The translations under genes were made by a program, and so were the position numbers. From the NCBI RefSeq assembly GCF_037893015.1, contig NC_133663.1, positions 1,074,333-1,138,332 on the forward strand: a DNA stretch of 64,000 nt. The letters run 5' to 3'. This stretch comes from Macrotis lagotis. Taxonomy: Eukaryota; Chordata; Mammalia; Peramelemorphia; Peramelidae. The notes below the pieces were generated by a model. It made no database searches. It saw only the letters and a list, made by a program, of their open reading frames with translations, and was not told the DNA's origin. This document shows, one piece after another, positions 10,521 to 23,400 of this stretch; the first letter of the stretch is position 1; every line of letters starts with the position of its first letter.

Positions 10521-12329
10521 GCCTTAGTCCCTGGGCAAGCCTGGCCCCCACCGGGGGGCTGCCTAAATATCTCTCCATGTCCCTTGGTCATCTAGCCTGG
10601 TCTCCAGCTCTGGTTGCCCTTGTGAGTCTGGCCTCGCCCCTTCCACCTAGACCTCAGACGCTCGAGGTTCTAGGAAGTCCCTCCAAGATCCAAAGGAGTT
10701 GGCCACAAAGGCTAATGAAGCACTGGGTTGTGCTAAGAGGGGCAGGGCCTTGTGGAATACGGAGCCGGCAGGCAGTCACTTGGCCAGGTGTCTGGAGTTG
10801 TGAGCACCCGGTTGAGCAAAGACAGTGCCAAACGGCTGCTGAAGGGAGACATCCACGCTAGTGAAGGGCCATTAGTCCATCCATGTAGAAGTCTTAATGG
10901 GGGAGGAAGCACTGCTGTCACCCTAGTGGGGGTGAGACTGAACCAGAGACCCTCTGATCTTTTCCTCGTTTCTCCATTTGGGGCAGATCCCACTCCCCTC
11001 ACATTTCCCAGCTCCCTTTCAGGTAATTTCTTCCCCTTTAGATTGTAAACTCCTTGACCACAGGGATTGTCTTTTGGCCGGTGTGCACCACCAGCAGAGT
11101 GCCTGGCCTGGGGAAGCAGGGGTCTTGGCCTGCTTCTGACTCTCACTGTTCCCCCAACCTGACCAGGTTCTCCCCCAGTCCTCATCCCCCTGTCCCTCCT
11201 CTCAGAAACCTCTTCTGCTCCCCACCTCACCCTTCTGGTTCCACTCCAGTTCTCTCTTGGGTTGGGGGGGGGCTAAAGCCACCCTCCCCGCCAGGCGAAG
11301 GAAGGCAGCTCCCTCTGCCCCCCATTTTGGTCCTGGTTTGATGGTTTCTTGGCCCTCCCATACTCAGATCCAGTTTCGGACTTTCCCTACAAGATAATTA
11401 GATGGACTCTCCACTCCCTGGCCTCCCAGCCTTCTTAGGGCCAGCCCTCTCCAGCTTCAGCAGAGTGCCTGGGGGTGTCAGACTATTGGAACCCAGCCTG
11501 GCTGCCCCAGCAGCTCCTATGGAGCCAGGGGAAAGATGAGGGCAGAGACGATGTCAGTGAACCCCAAAGGGACCTGCACTCCTCTGTGGGGGGCATCTGG
11601 GGGGGCCGAGTTGGTTATCCTTAAGAGCAGAAGCTATCTGCCTCTGCCAGCTGATATCCTTGTCAGCCTGGGGACCGGTGGCCGGGCCTGGGGACCATCT
11701 GTTGTCTGGCTTGAGGTGGGCAGGACTGGGGGGCTGGGAGTGAAAGCCTTGCCACCTGTCCCAGATGCTGCTGCCAGACTGGGTCATCCCCTGGCCCCTC
11801 TGGTGTCTGGCAAGAAGTCGAGCCATGTTCCACAGGAGGGGCCTTCAAATTCTGAAGCCAGCTAGCCTGTCCTCCATGTGGCCCACCCCACAGCCCCCTC
11901 ACTCTCCCCTATACCTGATCCCAACATGGGGGAACGAGGCAGTGGGAGGGCATAGGCCAGCATACCTGGAAGCCAGGTCTCTCGCAGGCAGCCCAGAGCC
12001 AGGGAAAAATGGGATCCTGGATGACCAGGGGCTGGTGGCTCCAGAAAACCCAGAGGCCAGGCCTGGGTGGTAGTGGTGGGAGTCATCCTCATATTTTAGG
12101 TACATTTGGAAGGAAAGTTGTCTGGGGATGTCAGACTGGTCCTCCTGCAAGAGATGGATTGAAACAGTTTTGTGTGTGTGACCCCTGGACAGTGGATCCC
12201 CTGACGGACCCACCCAGCAGCCCCTGCCGGGGAAGGGAATTGGACAGAAATCAGGGAGCAGGTAGGTGCCCGCCTAGGTCAGTTGTCCCTGCCCAGGTTC
12301 TTCTTCCCTTGTACCGATGAGATCTAAGT
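10521..12329. other. Intergenic sequence with a short L2/L3-like relic
   Basis: Mostly unique sequence. About 10965-11110 resembles an old L2/L3 3' end (TTTAGATTGTAAACTCCTTG then GAGTGCCTGGCCTGGGG). No gene was recognised. Confidence 0.45.
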
Positions 12330-12725
12330 TACTCCTTATCATATCGTATCGTATTGCAGTTCCTGAGCTTTTCCAAAAGCATTCTATTCCTCAGTTTTTA
12401 TAGCGCGATACTATTCCACCCCGATCACATACCACAACCTCTTCAGTCATTCCTCAGTTGATGGGCAGCCCCTCAATTTCCAGTTCTTGACCACCACAGA
12501 AAGGGCTGCTTGCAATATTTTTCATACAAATAGATCCTTTTCCCCTTTTGTGGCTTTGGGGTTAGCTGTGGCATTGCTGGATTAAAGGTTAGGAACGGTT
12601 TGATTGCCCTTTGGCCACAGTTTTCAAATTGATCTCCAAATGGTTGGATCAGTTCACAACTTCACCAACAGGACATGCACTTTCTCACATTCCCTCCAAC
12701 ATTTTTGAAAAGGGGAATTTTTGAT
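12330..12725 (-). mobile_element. L1 ORF2 3' end fragment
   Basis: The minus strand carries the L1 ORF2 C-terminal region: plus-strand landmarks include GGCATTGCTGGATTAAAGG, GATCTCCAAATGGTTGGATC and CAACTTCACCAACAGGAC. They match the antisense L1 copies at 25150, 31930 and 41925. Confidence 0.75.
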
Positions 12726-12964
12726 CCCTGTTCTCTACCTACAAATGGAAGGCATGGCCAACCTCGTTTAGTCCTCTGATGCCAGGGACACAACTCAGCT
12801 CTTATGCTTGCCTCTGGGTGTCAGGGCCATAGGAGAGGCTCAAATCCCAGCTCTCACCCTTCTGGGCCACTGGTCACGGCTCCACAAGGTCCCACTCTGG
12901 GCTCCATTTTCTCATCCATAAAGAAGAGGCTTAGACACAATCTCTAGGATTCCTGGTGGGTTTC

Positions 12965-14045
12965 CTTATAGGTTCTGCTTTTGTCCTTCATTATTGAAGA
13001 CCAAAATGACATCACTATGTGAGAGACAAGTCACAGTGTGTCCAGCTGTGGCTGATCAGCCCCATACAAGCTTGGAATGCTCTGCCACAGGTCAGATACA
13101 AATAGTCTGTGTGAACACCTGGGGGGGTACCCTAAACTTACAGGTGTCATGTTTCCCTTGAGGTGCTTCAAATCTTCCTCATAGAGGGCAGTCCCCTCCC
13201 TGATGAGGGTATGTCATGCTGGGTGGTTCTCTGCCAGGGTCTCCCATGCTGAACAGTCAACTCTAACATTCTTCAATGAGGCCTTCAGGTGTCTCAGTAT
13301 CACGTCTTCTACCCCCCTTGTGAATGCTGCCCTGTGGGAGTTCTCCATACAATGGTCTTTTTTGGCAAGCGTACACCTGGCGTTCTAACATGTCCAGCCC
13401 ATTGTAGTTGCCCTCTCCGTAGTCATGTTGGCGTGCTCGGCAGTTTAGTTTGAAGAAAGACCCTCAGGGTCTGGGAACTTCTGCCAGGTGATCTTCAGAG
13501 TCTTCCTAAGACAATTTAAATGGAAGGGATTCCCTTTCCTGACATGGCACTGGTAGACTATCCAGGTTTCACAGGCATAGAGCAAGGAGGTCAGCACCAA
13601 TGGCTCTGTAGACCTTCATGTTGGTAGTCAGTCTAGTCGGTCTAATACCTCTTCTATCCCACACTTTCTTTTGGAGCCTCCCAAACACTAGCTACCTCTG
13701 GAAATGCCAGTGTCCACCTCATTGTCAATATGGACCTCCCTGGGAAAGGACACTGCCAAGGGCAGTGGACTTGTCCACAGGACTCAGAGCTTCTCCATTT
13801 GCTGTCATCAATGGTTCCACAGATGGATGGGCTGGTACTGGATGATGGAGCCCCTGGGTTTTCTGGGTGTTCATTGTTAGACCAAAATGAGACCCGGCAG
13901 CAGAGAGTCGATCCATGCTTTGGTGCATCTCAGCTTCAGAGGCTGCACTGAGGGCAGTCATCTGCAAACAGGAGATCATGCACCAACCCTCCCTCCTCTT
14001 TGTCTTGGCTTGTAGCCTTTCCAAGTTGGAGAATTTACCATCATG
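12965..14045 (-). mobile_element. RTE (BovB-like) LINE, 3' part
   Basis: The minus strand encodes RTE reverse-transcriptase C-terminal sequence (RLQAKTKRREGW, SKAEM-like AEMHQSMDRLSAAGSHFGLT, NTQKTQ) near 13780-14030, then degraded ORF. It ends in the RTE tail near 12975 (plus strand TTGTCCTTCATTATTGAAGA). It is the same family as 37190-38755. Confidence 0.85.
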
Positions 14046-14169
14046 AGATAGAACTTCCTTATGAGAAAGTTGGAGGCAAAAGTGCTGGGGAAACCTTTCT
14101 GGAGGTTGACTGTTCAGGAGGCCCTCTTAGCTTCCCCCAGGAAAGGATGAGATGAAGATGGAGGTCTAG

Positions 14170-14244
14170 GAAGTTCTCTCTCTGTCTGTCTCTCACTCCT
14201 TCTGTCTGTCTGTTTCTCTCTGTCTCTGTCTCTGTCTCTCTCTG

Positions 14245-14295
<51 letters not shown>
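14170..14295. repeat. Pyrimidine tract plus (CA)n microsatellite
   Basis: A (CT/TGTC)-rich tract is followed by about 25 uninterrupted CA units (about 14245-14294), ending 28 bases before the ITGAE TATA-like box. Such tracts are length-variable. Confidence 0.9.
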
Positions 14296-14296
<1 letters not shown>

Positions 14297-14322
14297 GCCC
14301 CCAGGGGGTGTGGGTTCCTCTG

Positions 14323-14328
14323 TATAAA
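14323..14328 (+). promoter_or_regulatory. ITGAE: TATA-like box of ITGAE
   Basis: TATAAA lies 127 bases upstream of the ITGAE start codon, so a start of transcription near 14350-14360 with a short 5' UTR would be expected. Function is inferred from position only. Confidence 0.55.
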
Positions 14329-14454
14329 GCTGTGGATCACTCTTGTGGGAGCCTGCAGACAGGCTGGTCAGACAGGGAAGCTGAGGGGTGCCACAGCTGC
14401 TGCTGGGGAGCCTCCACCAGCTCCCCCTGAACACCTGCAGCTCCATCTCCCAGC

Positions 14455-14488
14455 ATGAGGCTGCTGCAGACTTTTCTCTGCCTGACAG
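14455..14488 (+). CDS. ITGAE: ITGAE exon 1 (signal peptide)
   Basis: Codons 1-12, [12 protein letters not shown]. The hydrophobic core of the signal peptide continues into exon 2 ([11 protein letters not shown], like human LALLAAFNVDV). The start is the first ATG after the TATA-like box; donor GTAAGC. Confidence 0.9.
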
Positions 14489-17400
14489 GTAAGCGGACCT
14501 GTCACCTGTCCGTCACTGCCCTCAGGTCATTGCTGGGGGGGGGGGGGTTCTTGTGCTTGCCCAGCCCTCAGGGGCCCTCTGACCAGTTGGCCTTTTTCTC
14601 CTCCCAGGCCAAACAGGAACCCCAAATGCTTCTGGAGCCTTGGTTTGCTGATCTGGGCTCTGGAGGGAGATCTCAGGGTACCCAGGTCCTTGAATGGGTA
14701 GAAAAGCTCTTTATTTCCTCATCTACTTGCCTTTGTGTTCTACAGATCTTAATGTGTACCCTCACAATACTGAAGTCACACTTTGGGAGCCCCTCCCCAG
14801 GTGGCTGCTGGGGCCCTGACCCTCTAGGAGCCCAGAGTCCCAGTCCTTTAGTCTTTGGAACTTCAGGAGACTGAAGGGCAGGGGGCTGCCCTTAGTGCCA
14901 GGCCTTCTGAGAGGCCGACTGGCATGTTTGGTCTCTGCCCTGCCCCATCTCTGGGCTGGAGCCAGGCACCTGGCCGAATGAGTGAGTGTTTTGCTCCTGA
15001 GGGTCCTGGAAATGCCACTCCTGCCTCATGTAATCCTAGGGTAGTAAGGGACACCCCCTTTGAGACTGTATAGATCCAAAAACCCAGATAGGTTCTGTGT
15101 GGATTTAAAAATACAAAAAAATCTATCCAAAAAAATTCCAAAGTGGATTTCTGTCTGAAGTGAAGATGGAGTAGGAAGGAGACACAGGAATCTCTCTCAG
15201 GGGCAGCATAGACAGGTTCCAGGGGCTCGCTCTTACCTCCTTAGCAGGTACTCTTCCCCCCATTGGAAGTGCTCGGCATGCCAAACAAGAGGAACTGTCC
15301 CCACCCAAGCTATTGACTTGTCAGTCACCTGCACCTGCCTCCTGGACCACGGGTACCTGAAGGTCTCTTACACTGGTCCCAGAGAAAGCCTTCTTGTCCT
15401 GGGCTTTGTCATCAGGTGCCTTGAGAAAGAGGGAGGTGCTTGCCAGGGGTCCCCAGCTCTGGGCAGACCCCATCTGAACCATGAGCTCAAATCTTGTCAC
15501 CTCCCTTTTAGAAGGTCATTGTTTCCTGAGACAGAAGCTGGGCCGAGTGGGGACAGGCTAGCTTAGAGCCATGACATCAGGAGAGAAACCTCTGAGAGGA
15601 CCAGAACTTCAACCTTTGGGAGACCTTGAACCCCTCAGGCATTGTCAGGAGCCCCCACAGGGGTCACGTAGGGCCTGTTGTCCCTAAGCAGGTTAGCTGC
15701 TCTTGGAGGAGGTCATTTCCCCTCCCTTGCACCCCCACTGGGCCAATGGTGGGACAAACTCTGGGCTGGTCGGGCCCCTGTGCTTGTGGGATGAATCCAA
15801 AGCCACAAGGGGCCTGTGTGCGAACAAGCTCCGACCAGGATGGAGTAGGGAGCTCCTGGAGAAGGGGGGGAAGCCAGCTGAGCTGTGAAGGAGATGGGCA
15901 GGAGAAGGGACTAGAGCCAAGCAGACACCAGACACTTTGTTTTTGCCTTTTCTTTCTCCTGTTTCCCCTTTTGTTCTGATTCTTCTTTCACGATATGACT
16001 TATGTGGACCCACAATTACTGTGTTCAGGAGGGGGGAGAGAAGACAGGGAGAAAGATGTGGAACTCTGAAGCTTATAAAAGTGAAGGCTGAAAACTATCT
16101 CTACATGTAATCGGAAAAAATAAAATGTTATTATATGTGGGGGGGAGAAGGGAGGGCCTGCCAAGAGAGGAGGGGTCTTGTGGGTAGACTGGACACCAGG
16201 GTCACTGGAAGGAAGAGTGTGTGGGGAAGGAGATGTCAGAAACCTGGAAAGTGGGGAGGGGGAAAGAGTTAGGCCTGGAAGGAATTTTGCATTCGCTCGT
16301 AGAGGTAATAAATAGGGAGGCACTGGAACTGATTGAGTGGGGGTGACAAAATGAGCCCTGGGCTTTAGGAAAATCATGGCAGTGTCTGAGGAGAGACTCT
16401 CCTGGGGAGGGGAGAGACCTGAAGTAAGCAAAGCCCCCCCTCCCCCCGGCCCCCAGAAGCTACACGATGTATGGGGTGAGAGGAGAGGGAGCACCTGGGT
16501 GGGAGTAGGGCCAGAGGAGAGGAGGGGTCATTGACCACTGGTTGAATGCGCATGATGAGAGTTAAGGGTGCCCTTGACTTTAAGTCTGGGTGACTCAGAG
16601 GATGGTGGGTGATGCCTTTATAGTCATGGGGAAGGGGGGAAGGGAGAGTTGGGGAGAATGATAATGAGTTTGATTTTGGACCTGTCTACAGAACATCCAT
16701 TTCAAATGACTGAAAGGCAGTTGGATATGCAATTCCTGGAGATGCAGGAGAGGTTAGAGTGGGACAAATAGAGCTGAGCAGCATTTCCATAGAGAGGATA
16801 CGAGCCATGGGAGTTGGGGAGACACCAAGTGCACTAGTCTAGAGAGCCCAGGGCAGGACCCTGAAGGCCAGTAAGGGTTAGAGGATGTGATCTGGGGGAG
16901 AATCTGACAAAGACAGAGGAAGAGGGGTGGTGGGAGGGAGGGGAGAAGAAGAGAGGGAAGCAAGGAGGACAAAGAGAGGCAGAGACAGAGAGGAAGGAGA
17001 ACAGGAGGGTGGGAGAGAAAGGGAGAGGGAGGAAAAGAGGAAAGAGAAAAGGAAAGAATGAAAAAGGAAAGGAGAAAGAGAAAGACAGATGGAGAGAGAG
17101 TGAGAGACAGAGACAGACACAGAGAGAGACAGACAGACAGACAGATAGACGGACAGAGAGGTGGACACTGTCCAGGCCTGCAGGGAAGTCCAATGGACCC
17201 CTCCCAGCTTGCAGATGCTGTGATTCTGGGAAGTCTGGGTTGGAGCTTGATTGGAGTGTTCAGGTCGGGTCAACCCCGGTGCCACCCATGGGAGGAGGCT
17301 CTATGGGCTGTTGACTGGGCCTCCAAGTCCTTCTCTTCAGTAAAATGGCCGTGTTGGTTCCGGAGGTGCCCAAGGCTCCCTCCCTTTGCTGGCAGAGTTG

Positions 17401-20400
17401 GGGGGGCCGAGGAGAGGGCCAGCCCTCCCTCTATCCACCATTCACCAAGAGCTGCTCCTAGGGTCCACCTGCCAGGGCTGGGTGTGCATGGATGTAGAAT
17501 AGCATCCACATCTCTGGTGGCTGAGGCCCAGCATGGAGGCCAGCCATTGCCAGGAACCCACTGTTCTCAATCACAAGATGCAGGTTCACTGGGAGGAGGA
17601 ACCCAGGAAGAGTATGATTTTGTTATCAGTTTGGGAGACCCCTGTCATCTCATAGGGGATCAGGAAAGAGTCCTCCCTTGTCCCCCTAAATCCCTGTCCC
17701 CCCTCCAAGCACAGCTGGGTTTCCTTTCCCTGGCATCGCCTCCCTGCTGCGGGAGGCTTCCGAGGTGGGGGAGGAAGCCCTGGAACCACCCAGGCTGCGG
17801 GTGTGCCTCTGGAGCTTGGAGGGGAGGCTACTGGTTGCCTGTGGGGCAGGGAGCGAGAGCTGCCAGGCCAAGCTCTGAGCAAACCTCCAGTCTGGTCAGG
17901 GCATCCACATCACTGGTAGAAGGAATGTAGATTCACCTGAGAGCAATCACCTGGCCCCCACCCAGGAGTGAGCCTCGACCAAGTCCTTGCCCTTCTTCCT
18001 GGGCCATTCTAGGTGGTCCTCAGTCTCCTCCTCTGTAAGATGAAGGTCTCTAAGGTCCCTGTCAGATATGAGAGAGCTGGACCCCAGTGGATGGATGACC
18101 AAAGCCAGCCGGAGTGGGAAGCTGGCTGGACGGCTCTAGGGGCTGCCTCCCCTGGGACCAGAGGGGTCTTGCCCATTCTTGAGGACCTAGGAAATGTAGT
18201 CACAATGATGAGGAATGATGGTTGCTGGCCTCATTTGGTCCTTACAAAAACTCTGGGATGCAAGTGCTATGTTTGACGATGGGGAAACTGAGGCAGAATT
18301 TGGTCCAGTGACTTACTTAGGGTCACATGTTTTTCCAGACATCTATGGCTGGATCTGAACTGACTCCCAAGTCATACCGGTGCCTCTGTGACCAATTTCC
18401 TGGGAGCTTTCAGACTTACAAAGTGCTTTCCTCACGACTCTCTGAGCCATTCAAGTCTAGGGGAATCAGTCCCATTTTATAATTGAGGAAATAGAGACAA
18501 GTTTTTCAGTCACCTAGCCAGGAAGTGTCAGACACAGATCTGGAACCCAGTACTGTGTCCACCTCTACCCCTGCTGCCTCTCAGGGGCACACTTTGGCAT
18601 GGCCTAGTCTGACATCTGGGGAGCTCTCACGTATCCCTCACAAGAACATTTGTGGGGTGACAGGAGTGTGCGACAGCCCTGTCTGAGGGGCGGAAGCCTG
18701 TGGGTGAGGGGATGTCGGTATGACACAGCAGGGTCCGTGTGGTTGGAATGGCAGCTGTCAGTCGGTGCTTCTGTGGTCAGAGATGAGACAAGTTGTGCAG
18801 CCCATGGGGGGGGGGTGTCTGACAATCTGCCGGTCCCTACTGCCTCCTCTCAGGGCCTCGCTGGAGAAGTGCTGTCCACAACCTCAGGAAATGGGGGAGC
18901 TTGTGGTGGCTGCCCGAGAGAGAGATCTGGGGCTCAGGGCCTTGCCCTCGCAGCTGTGGGCTGAGCTGGGGATTGTCAGTCTTTGGGTGACTGCTTCTCA
19001 GGCAGACTCTAGACAAGTTGGGGGGCCCAGGCAGGCTCATCATAGTCCTCAGATGTGATCCGCTTGATTCTGAGCCCTGAAGGTTGTGTTCCAACCTTGA
19101 GGATTCCCTTCAGGTCCTGGCACCATTGGGGTGTCCTCGCAGCCTGGCTACCCAGGGCATCTTGGCCATGGAAATGAGACCGAACAGTCCCCTTCTGTCC
19201 CCAGAGCTGCCCCAGAACCTGGAGATGCTGTACATTCTCCATGCTAGGCAAGTCCACAACCCCCACATGACTGGTACTGAGGAGACAAGGTCTACTCTGC
19301 AGATGGCAGGCCAGGGGGAAGAGTTCCTTCACCCATGCCCAGGCATTCACTGCTAAAAGCAGGGAAATGTGAGAGGCCTGGGGTCCTCTGGGACCAGCTC
19401 CTTGGCTTTTGGTGCAGCAGCTCATCCTTTGATCTCCAAGAGGATCCCACAGTGATGTCACAGGCAATGCCTTGACTTGAGGGTGAATTGGACTGAAATG
19501 AGGCAGAGCTTTGTCAAGACCATTTATAACTCTTCTGAATTATCACAGTAAGACCAAAGTCAAGGTGACCATGGATGGTCCAGGAGGCAGTGGAAGACCT
19601 TGGCCTTTCTAAATGAAGGTTTGCCCCCTCTCCCTTTGTCTGAGGCAAGGCCCTTTCAGTGACCAGGAGCTTGATAAGCATTGAGACAAAAGACATCCAA
19701 CTGTCACAGATTAGCAGTCTGGAAGGGGAAGCGCTAGCCAGGCCAGACCCGAAGTCATCACTATTGACAGTCGGCCCCCACCTAACCTGGGAGCCTTGGA
19801 CTGGAGCTCTTTTTGGCCATTCTATGAAACTGCAACATCCAGCTCACTGCTGCCTTTGCCAAAGAGGAGGCAAAGAGTCAGAGTCCACAAGAGCACTAAA
19901 GATGTTCGCTTTGCTGGCGAGTCACTCTCCTGGCCCTCAAGCACACCCCTAATATCAGCTTCCTCTGGAAGCCCTTCATGTGACCAAGCTGGCTTTCTTC
20001 CAAGAAAAGGGAAACAGCAAAACCTTGACTAATCTGGACATTTTCTATACGGGAGGATTTTGATTAACTGAAGTTCTTATTTAAAGACTCTTTACCAGAA
20101 ATCTATATTTACTTTAGTATTTAAAAAGAAAACCTAAAATATATCTTAGTTCATTCCCCTGCCCTAGCAGGTCAGGAATAATTAAGCCTTACTGGACCTT
20201 TCTTTGATCTGTTTCTTTTTTTTGCAAGGCAATAGGGTTAAGTGACTTGTCCAAGATCACACAGCTAGGTCATTATGAAGTGTCTGGGGTCACATTTGAA
20301 CTCAGGTCCTCCTGACTCTAGGGCTGATGCTCTATTCATTGTGCCACCTAGCTGCCCCCGCTTCTTTGATTTTCAAGTGCAACCATAAGAAAGGCCATTT

Positions 20401-23400
20401 GGTCCACTGGAGCTAGGGAATTCATCCTCTCCATCTCCACTCAGGAACTACTTTCAGCCCTGGATCCACTCATAAGGATACCAAGGTCAGTGCTGGGGAA
20501 CCTGGCACAGAGAGATTAGGTTCTTTTATTTCTCAGTGATGGATGTCTTAGAAAAATCTATCTCTGGATGTAGAAAACCCATGCCTTGGAGCCTTGGGGG
20601 AAATTACTTAAAGCCGGTTAGGCTCTTCTCTAGGATCTCTCCAGGCTAGGGAATTAGCAAGGTAGTCCTATGTAAAAATGGAATGCAGATATAGGACAGC
20701 TATTTATTTCTTCCACAAGAAATGCTCAGTACAAAAGTGTCAGAAGTACCATTGCCAAAAAATAAAGATGCACCAGTTTGTAACTATTGCTATGTTCTTC
20801 CAGGATGTGAATGCTAAATTGGCATTGCTCTTTCAACTTAGCTCTGCAACTGTCCAAACAATTCCCTTCGGGTCCCTGTCTTCTGGGGTTCATTCTGGTC
20901 CCAATGGTCATCTGCAAGAAGGGAGAGTCAGCCCCACCTGAGCACTCTGTAGCTCCCGGCTTCTTTCTCAACCCACCCATATGCTCTTAAGGCTGCAACT
21001 GTCTCGCCTTCCACAAGCCTGGCCTCAATAAAAAGACACCATGCAAAGGAAACAGTTGGGTTTTGAGATCTAGCTGCAAACTCACTTCAATCACATGTGA
21101 GCCATTCTTCTTTTCTTGGGGGGCAGGGGAAGGGGAAAGAATAGAGGAAGAAGGTGAGGCCTCTTCCCCTTTTCTCCAGAGGGAACCAAAAAGTTCTCAC
21201 ACACTTGGAAGGAGGGAAAAGGAAAGGACAAATCTTGTCGCTCTGTGGCCAATAAAGGAAGTGTTTGATTGTTGCCTCTGAGTCCGGAGGGGAAGCAGCC
21301 AGGTCCCCCAGGTGGGAGCCCTGGGGGCTGTCATTCCAAGCCTATGGGATAGGTCTATAGACTCATCTGGAGAAGGGAGAGGGAAGTTGGCAGGATCTGG
21401 TCCAGCTCAGAAACATGACTTCTTAAGCACCTGTTGTTTGGTTTTTCATCCATTCACAGAATGCAGTTTAGCTTCTTACAGTTTTCTCTTACAGGTGTAG
21501 AGCAACCCAATCTAGGTGAAATAGGGCTCTGGGTAACTGGGTTCTGAACACCCCATTCCCTCATCCAACAAACATATTTAATCCCTACTCTTTGCTGGTT
21601 CTGTGTATGATCTAGGTTTAGCTAAGATAGGAGCCCTGCCCTTGTGGTACAGAAAGTGGACATTGCAATACCTAGATGTGATATGAATCAATGCTTGGGA
21701 CATGGATTGGGTGGCAGACCTCAAACAAGGTGATCTAAAAGGGCCCTCCCAGCTGGTCGGCCACCAACTGCTTCTTCTCCTCCTGGGTGCGTGATCTATG
21801 GACAGACGCCAAGTCAACCAACCCATCAATCAATAGGCATCTGACTCCAAATCAGACACTGCACTGGTAGTTGGGAGAGACATAGACCAAAAGGAGAAAT
21901 AAGAGATTCTGACTCCCAGGGTCTTCTATTCTGTCAAAGTGAACAGTATATACATATTTGGGTGTCCCAAAAGTCTTAGTGCTGTTTTAAGCTCTCCTTC
22001 TCTCATATACACACATGTGCATATAATGTAAAACAAACACACAGTGGTGAGGGAGGCTGTGGAAGGCTCAGAAAGGTCCTATGGAGAAGCCAGTGTTTGA
22101 GCTGAGTTTTGAAGGAAGAGATGAATTTTATTGGTTTTCCAGGGCAACTCAACAGACCCCTGGATGGTAGGGAGAGACCCAAAGGACTGCCTTCTTGGGG
22201 ACACTGGCAAAGATGCTCTCAGGAAAGACAGAGAAAGAGGGTTACTCCATAACTGGCTAAGATGCAAAGCCTGGGTCATTCACCCATCTCCAAGAAGTGG
22301 TTGGCCTCAGTCCTAGGAGTAGGAAAACCTCTTTGGGGATGCAGCATCTTCAGGAGAGTTCTCACTGAGGAATGCCTACCAGAATTCATTAGGCTGTCCC
22401 CCCCAGTGAAGCCCAGCAACCTCCATCAGACCCAATCACTCCATGTTCTACAAATGGTACAAAAGGTCAATGCTAGTTGGTCTGGGAAATGCCCAAACCC
22501 AAAGAATGGTCATCAATAGGTCAGTGGGATTTAAGGACATCAGATCTTAGCTTTGGAGCCACAAGTGAGAAAAATGGGGCCTGGAGAGAATAGGAGTTAG
22601 GATTTGAACCCAGACCCTTTAGATCCAAATCCCAGGCTCTGTTTCCTCATCTGACAGAGAAAGGCTTAAGCACAAGCCAAGTGTAAAGCACTATGTCTCT
22701 GCTGGTGAAGGTAGGCCAGGCAAACCTACCTTTATGAGTTCATGGGAATCACAGAAGGTTAGAGAGGGAGTGTCAGTCTGAACTGAATAAAGGAAGAGGC
22801 AACCAGGCTGCTCTGGTGCATGGAGCTCCACCTCAGGACCCCTGTGAAGGGGACTTTGAGAAGGGTGTGAGAGGAGGGGCTGGTTGGTCAAAGGTCTGGT
22901 CATACTCAGCCTGCGGCAGAAGCCCAAGAGAAGGCTCCAGAGACACACTCACCATCTGATGTGGAGGGGGAATCATCTTCATCTGTTTGGTGCCTGGGGG
23001 GTGGGGAACCAGAGCAGCCATGAAAGGAAGGTCATAGAAGATTTCATGCCAGGAAAACTTTTCTGGATCAGGGAGGATCTCTTAGAAGGGATCTGAATTA
23101 GGGAGCTAGTGGTCAGAAGAGGCATTGGAGGAGGGTTAGGGTAAAAAGAGAGGGAGAGAAGGAGAAAGAGTGAGGAAAAATAAGATGGAGGGAAATATTA
23201 TAACTTTGGAGATCAATAGGATGAACTTGCTCATAAAATGGGAATGGATCAGAACCCAGTGGTATTGTTAATGATTACAAGAATAAAACGAGAGCTACAC
23301 ATAGAAGAAAAGTAAAAGGCTGGAATAGAACTTATTATACTTCGACCAGTACAAACCGAATAATCAAAAGCAGGGGTAGCAATTGTGATCTTAAAGTTAA

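Noticed and set aside
17058-17930. 290-residue plus-strand frame in ITGAE intron 1
   Set aside because: It begins in a GA-rich simple repeat ([20 protein letters not shown]) and continues into sequence with no recognised family and no splice context.
21955-22060. GGGTGTCCCAAAAGTCTTAG, reminiscent of a mariner-type terminal repeat
   Set aside because: No partner inverted repeat or transposase remnant could be found nearby; too short to call.
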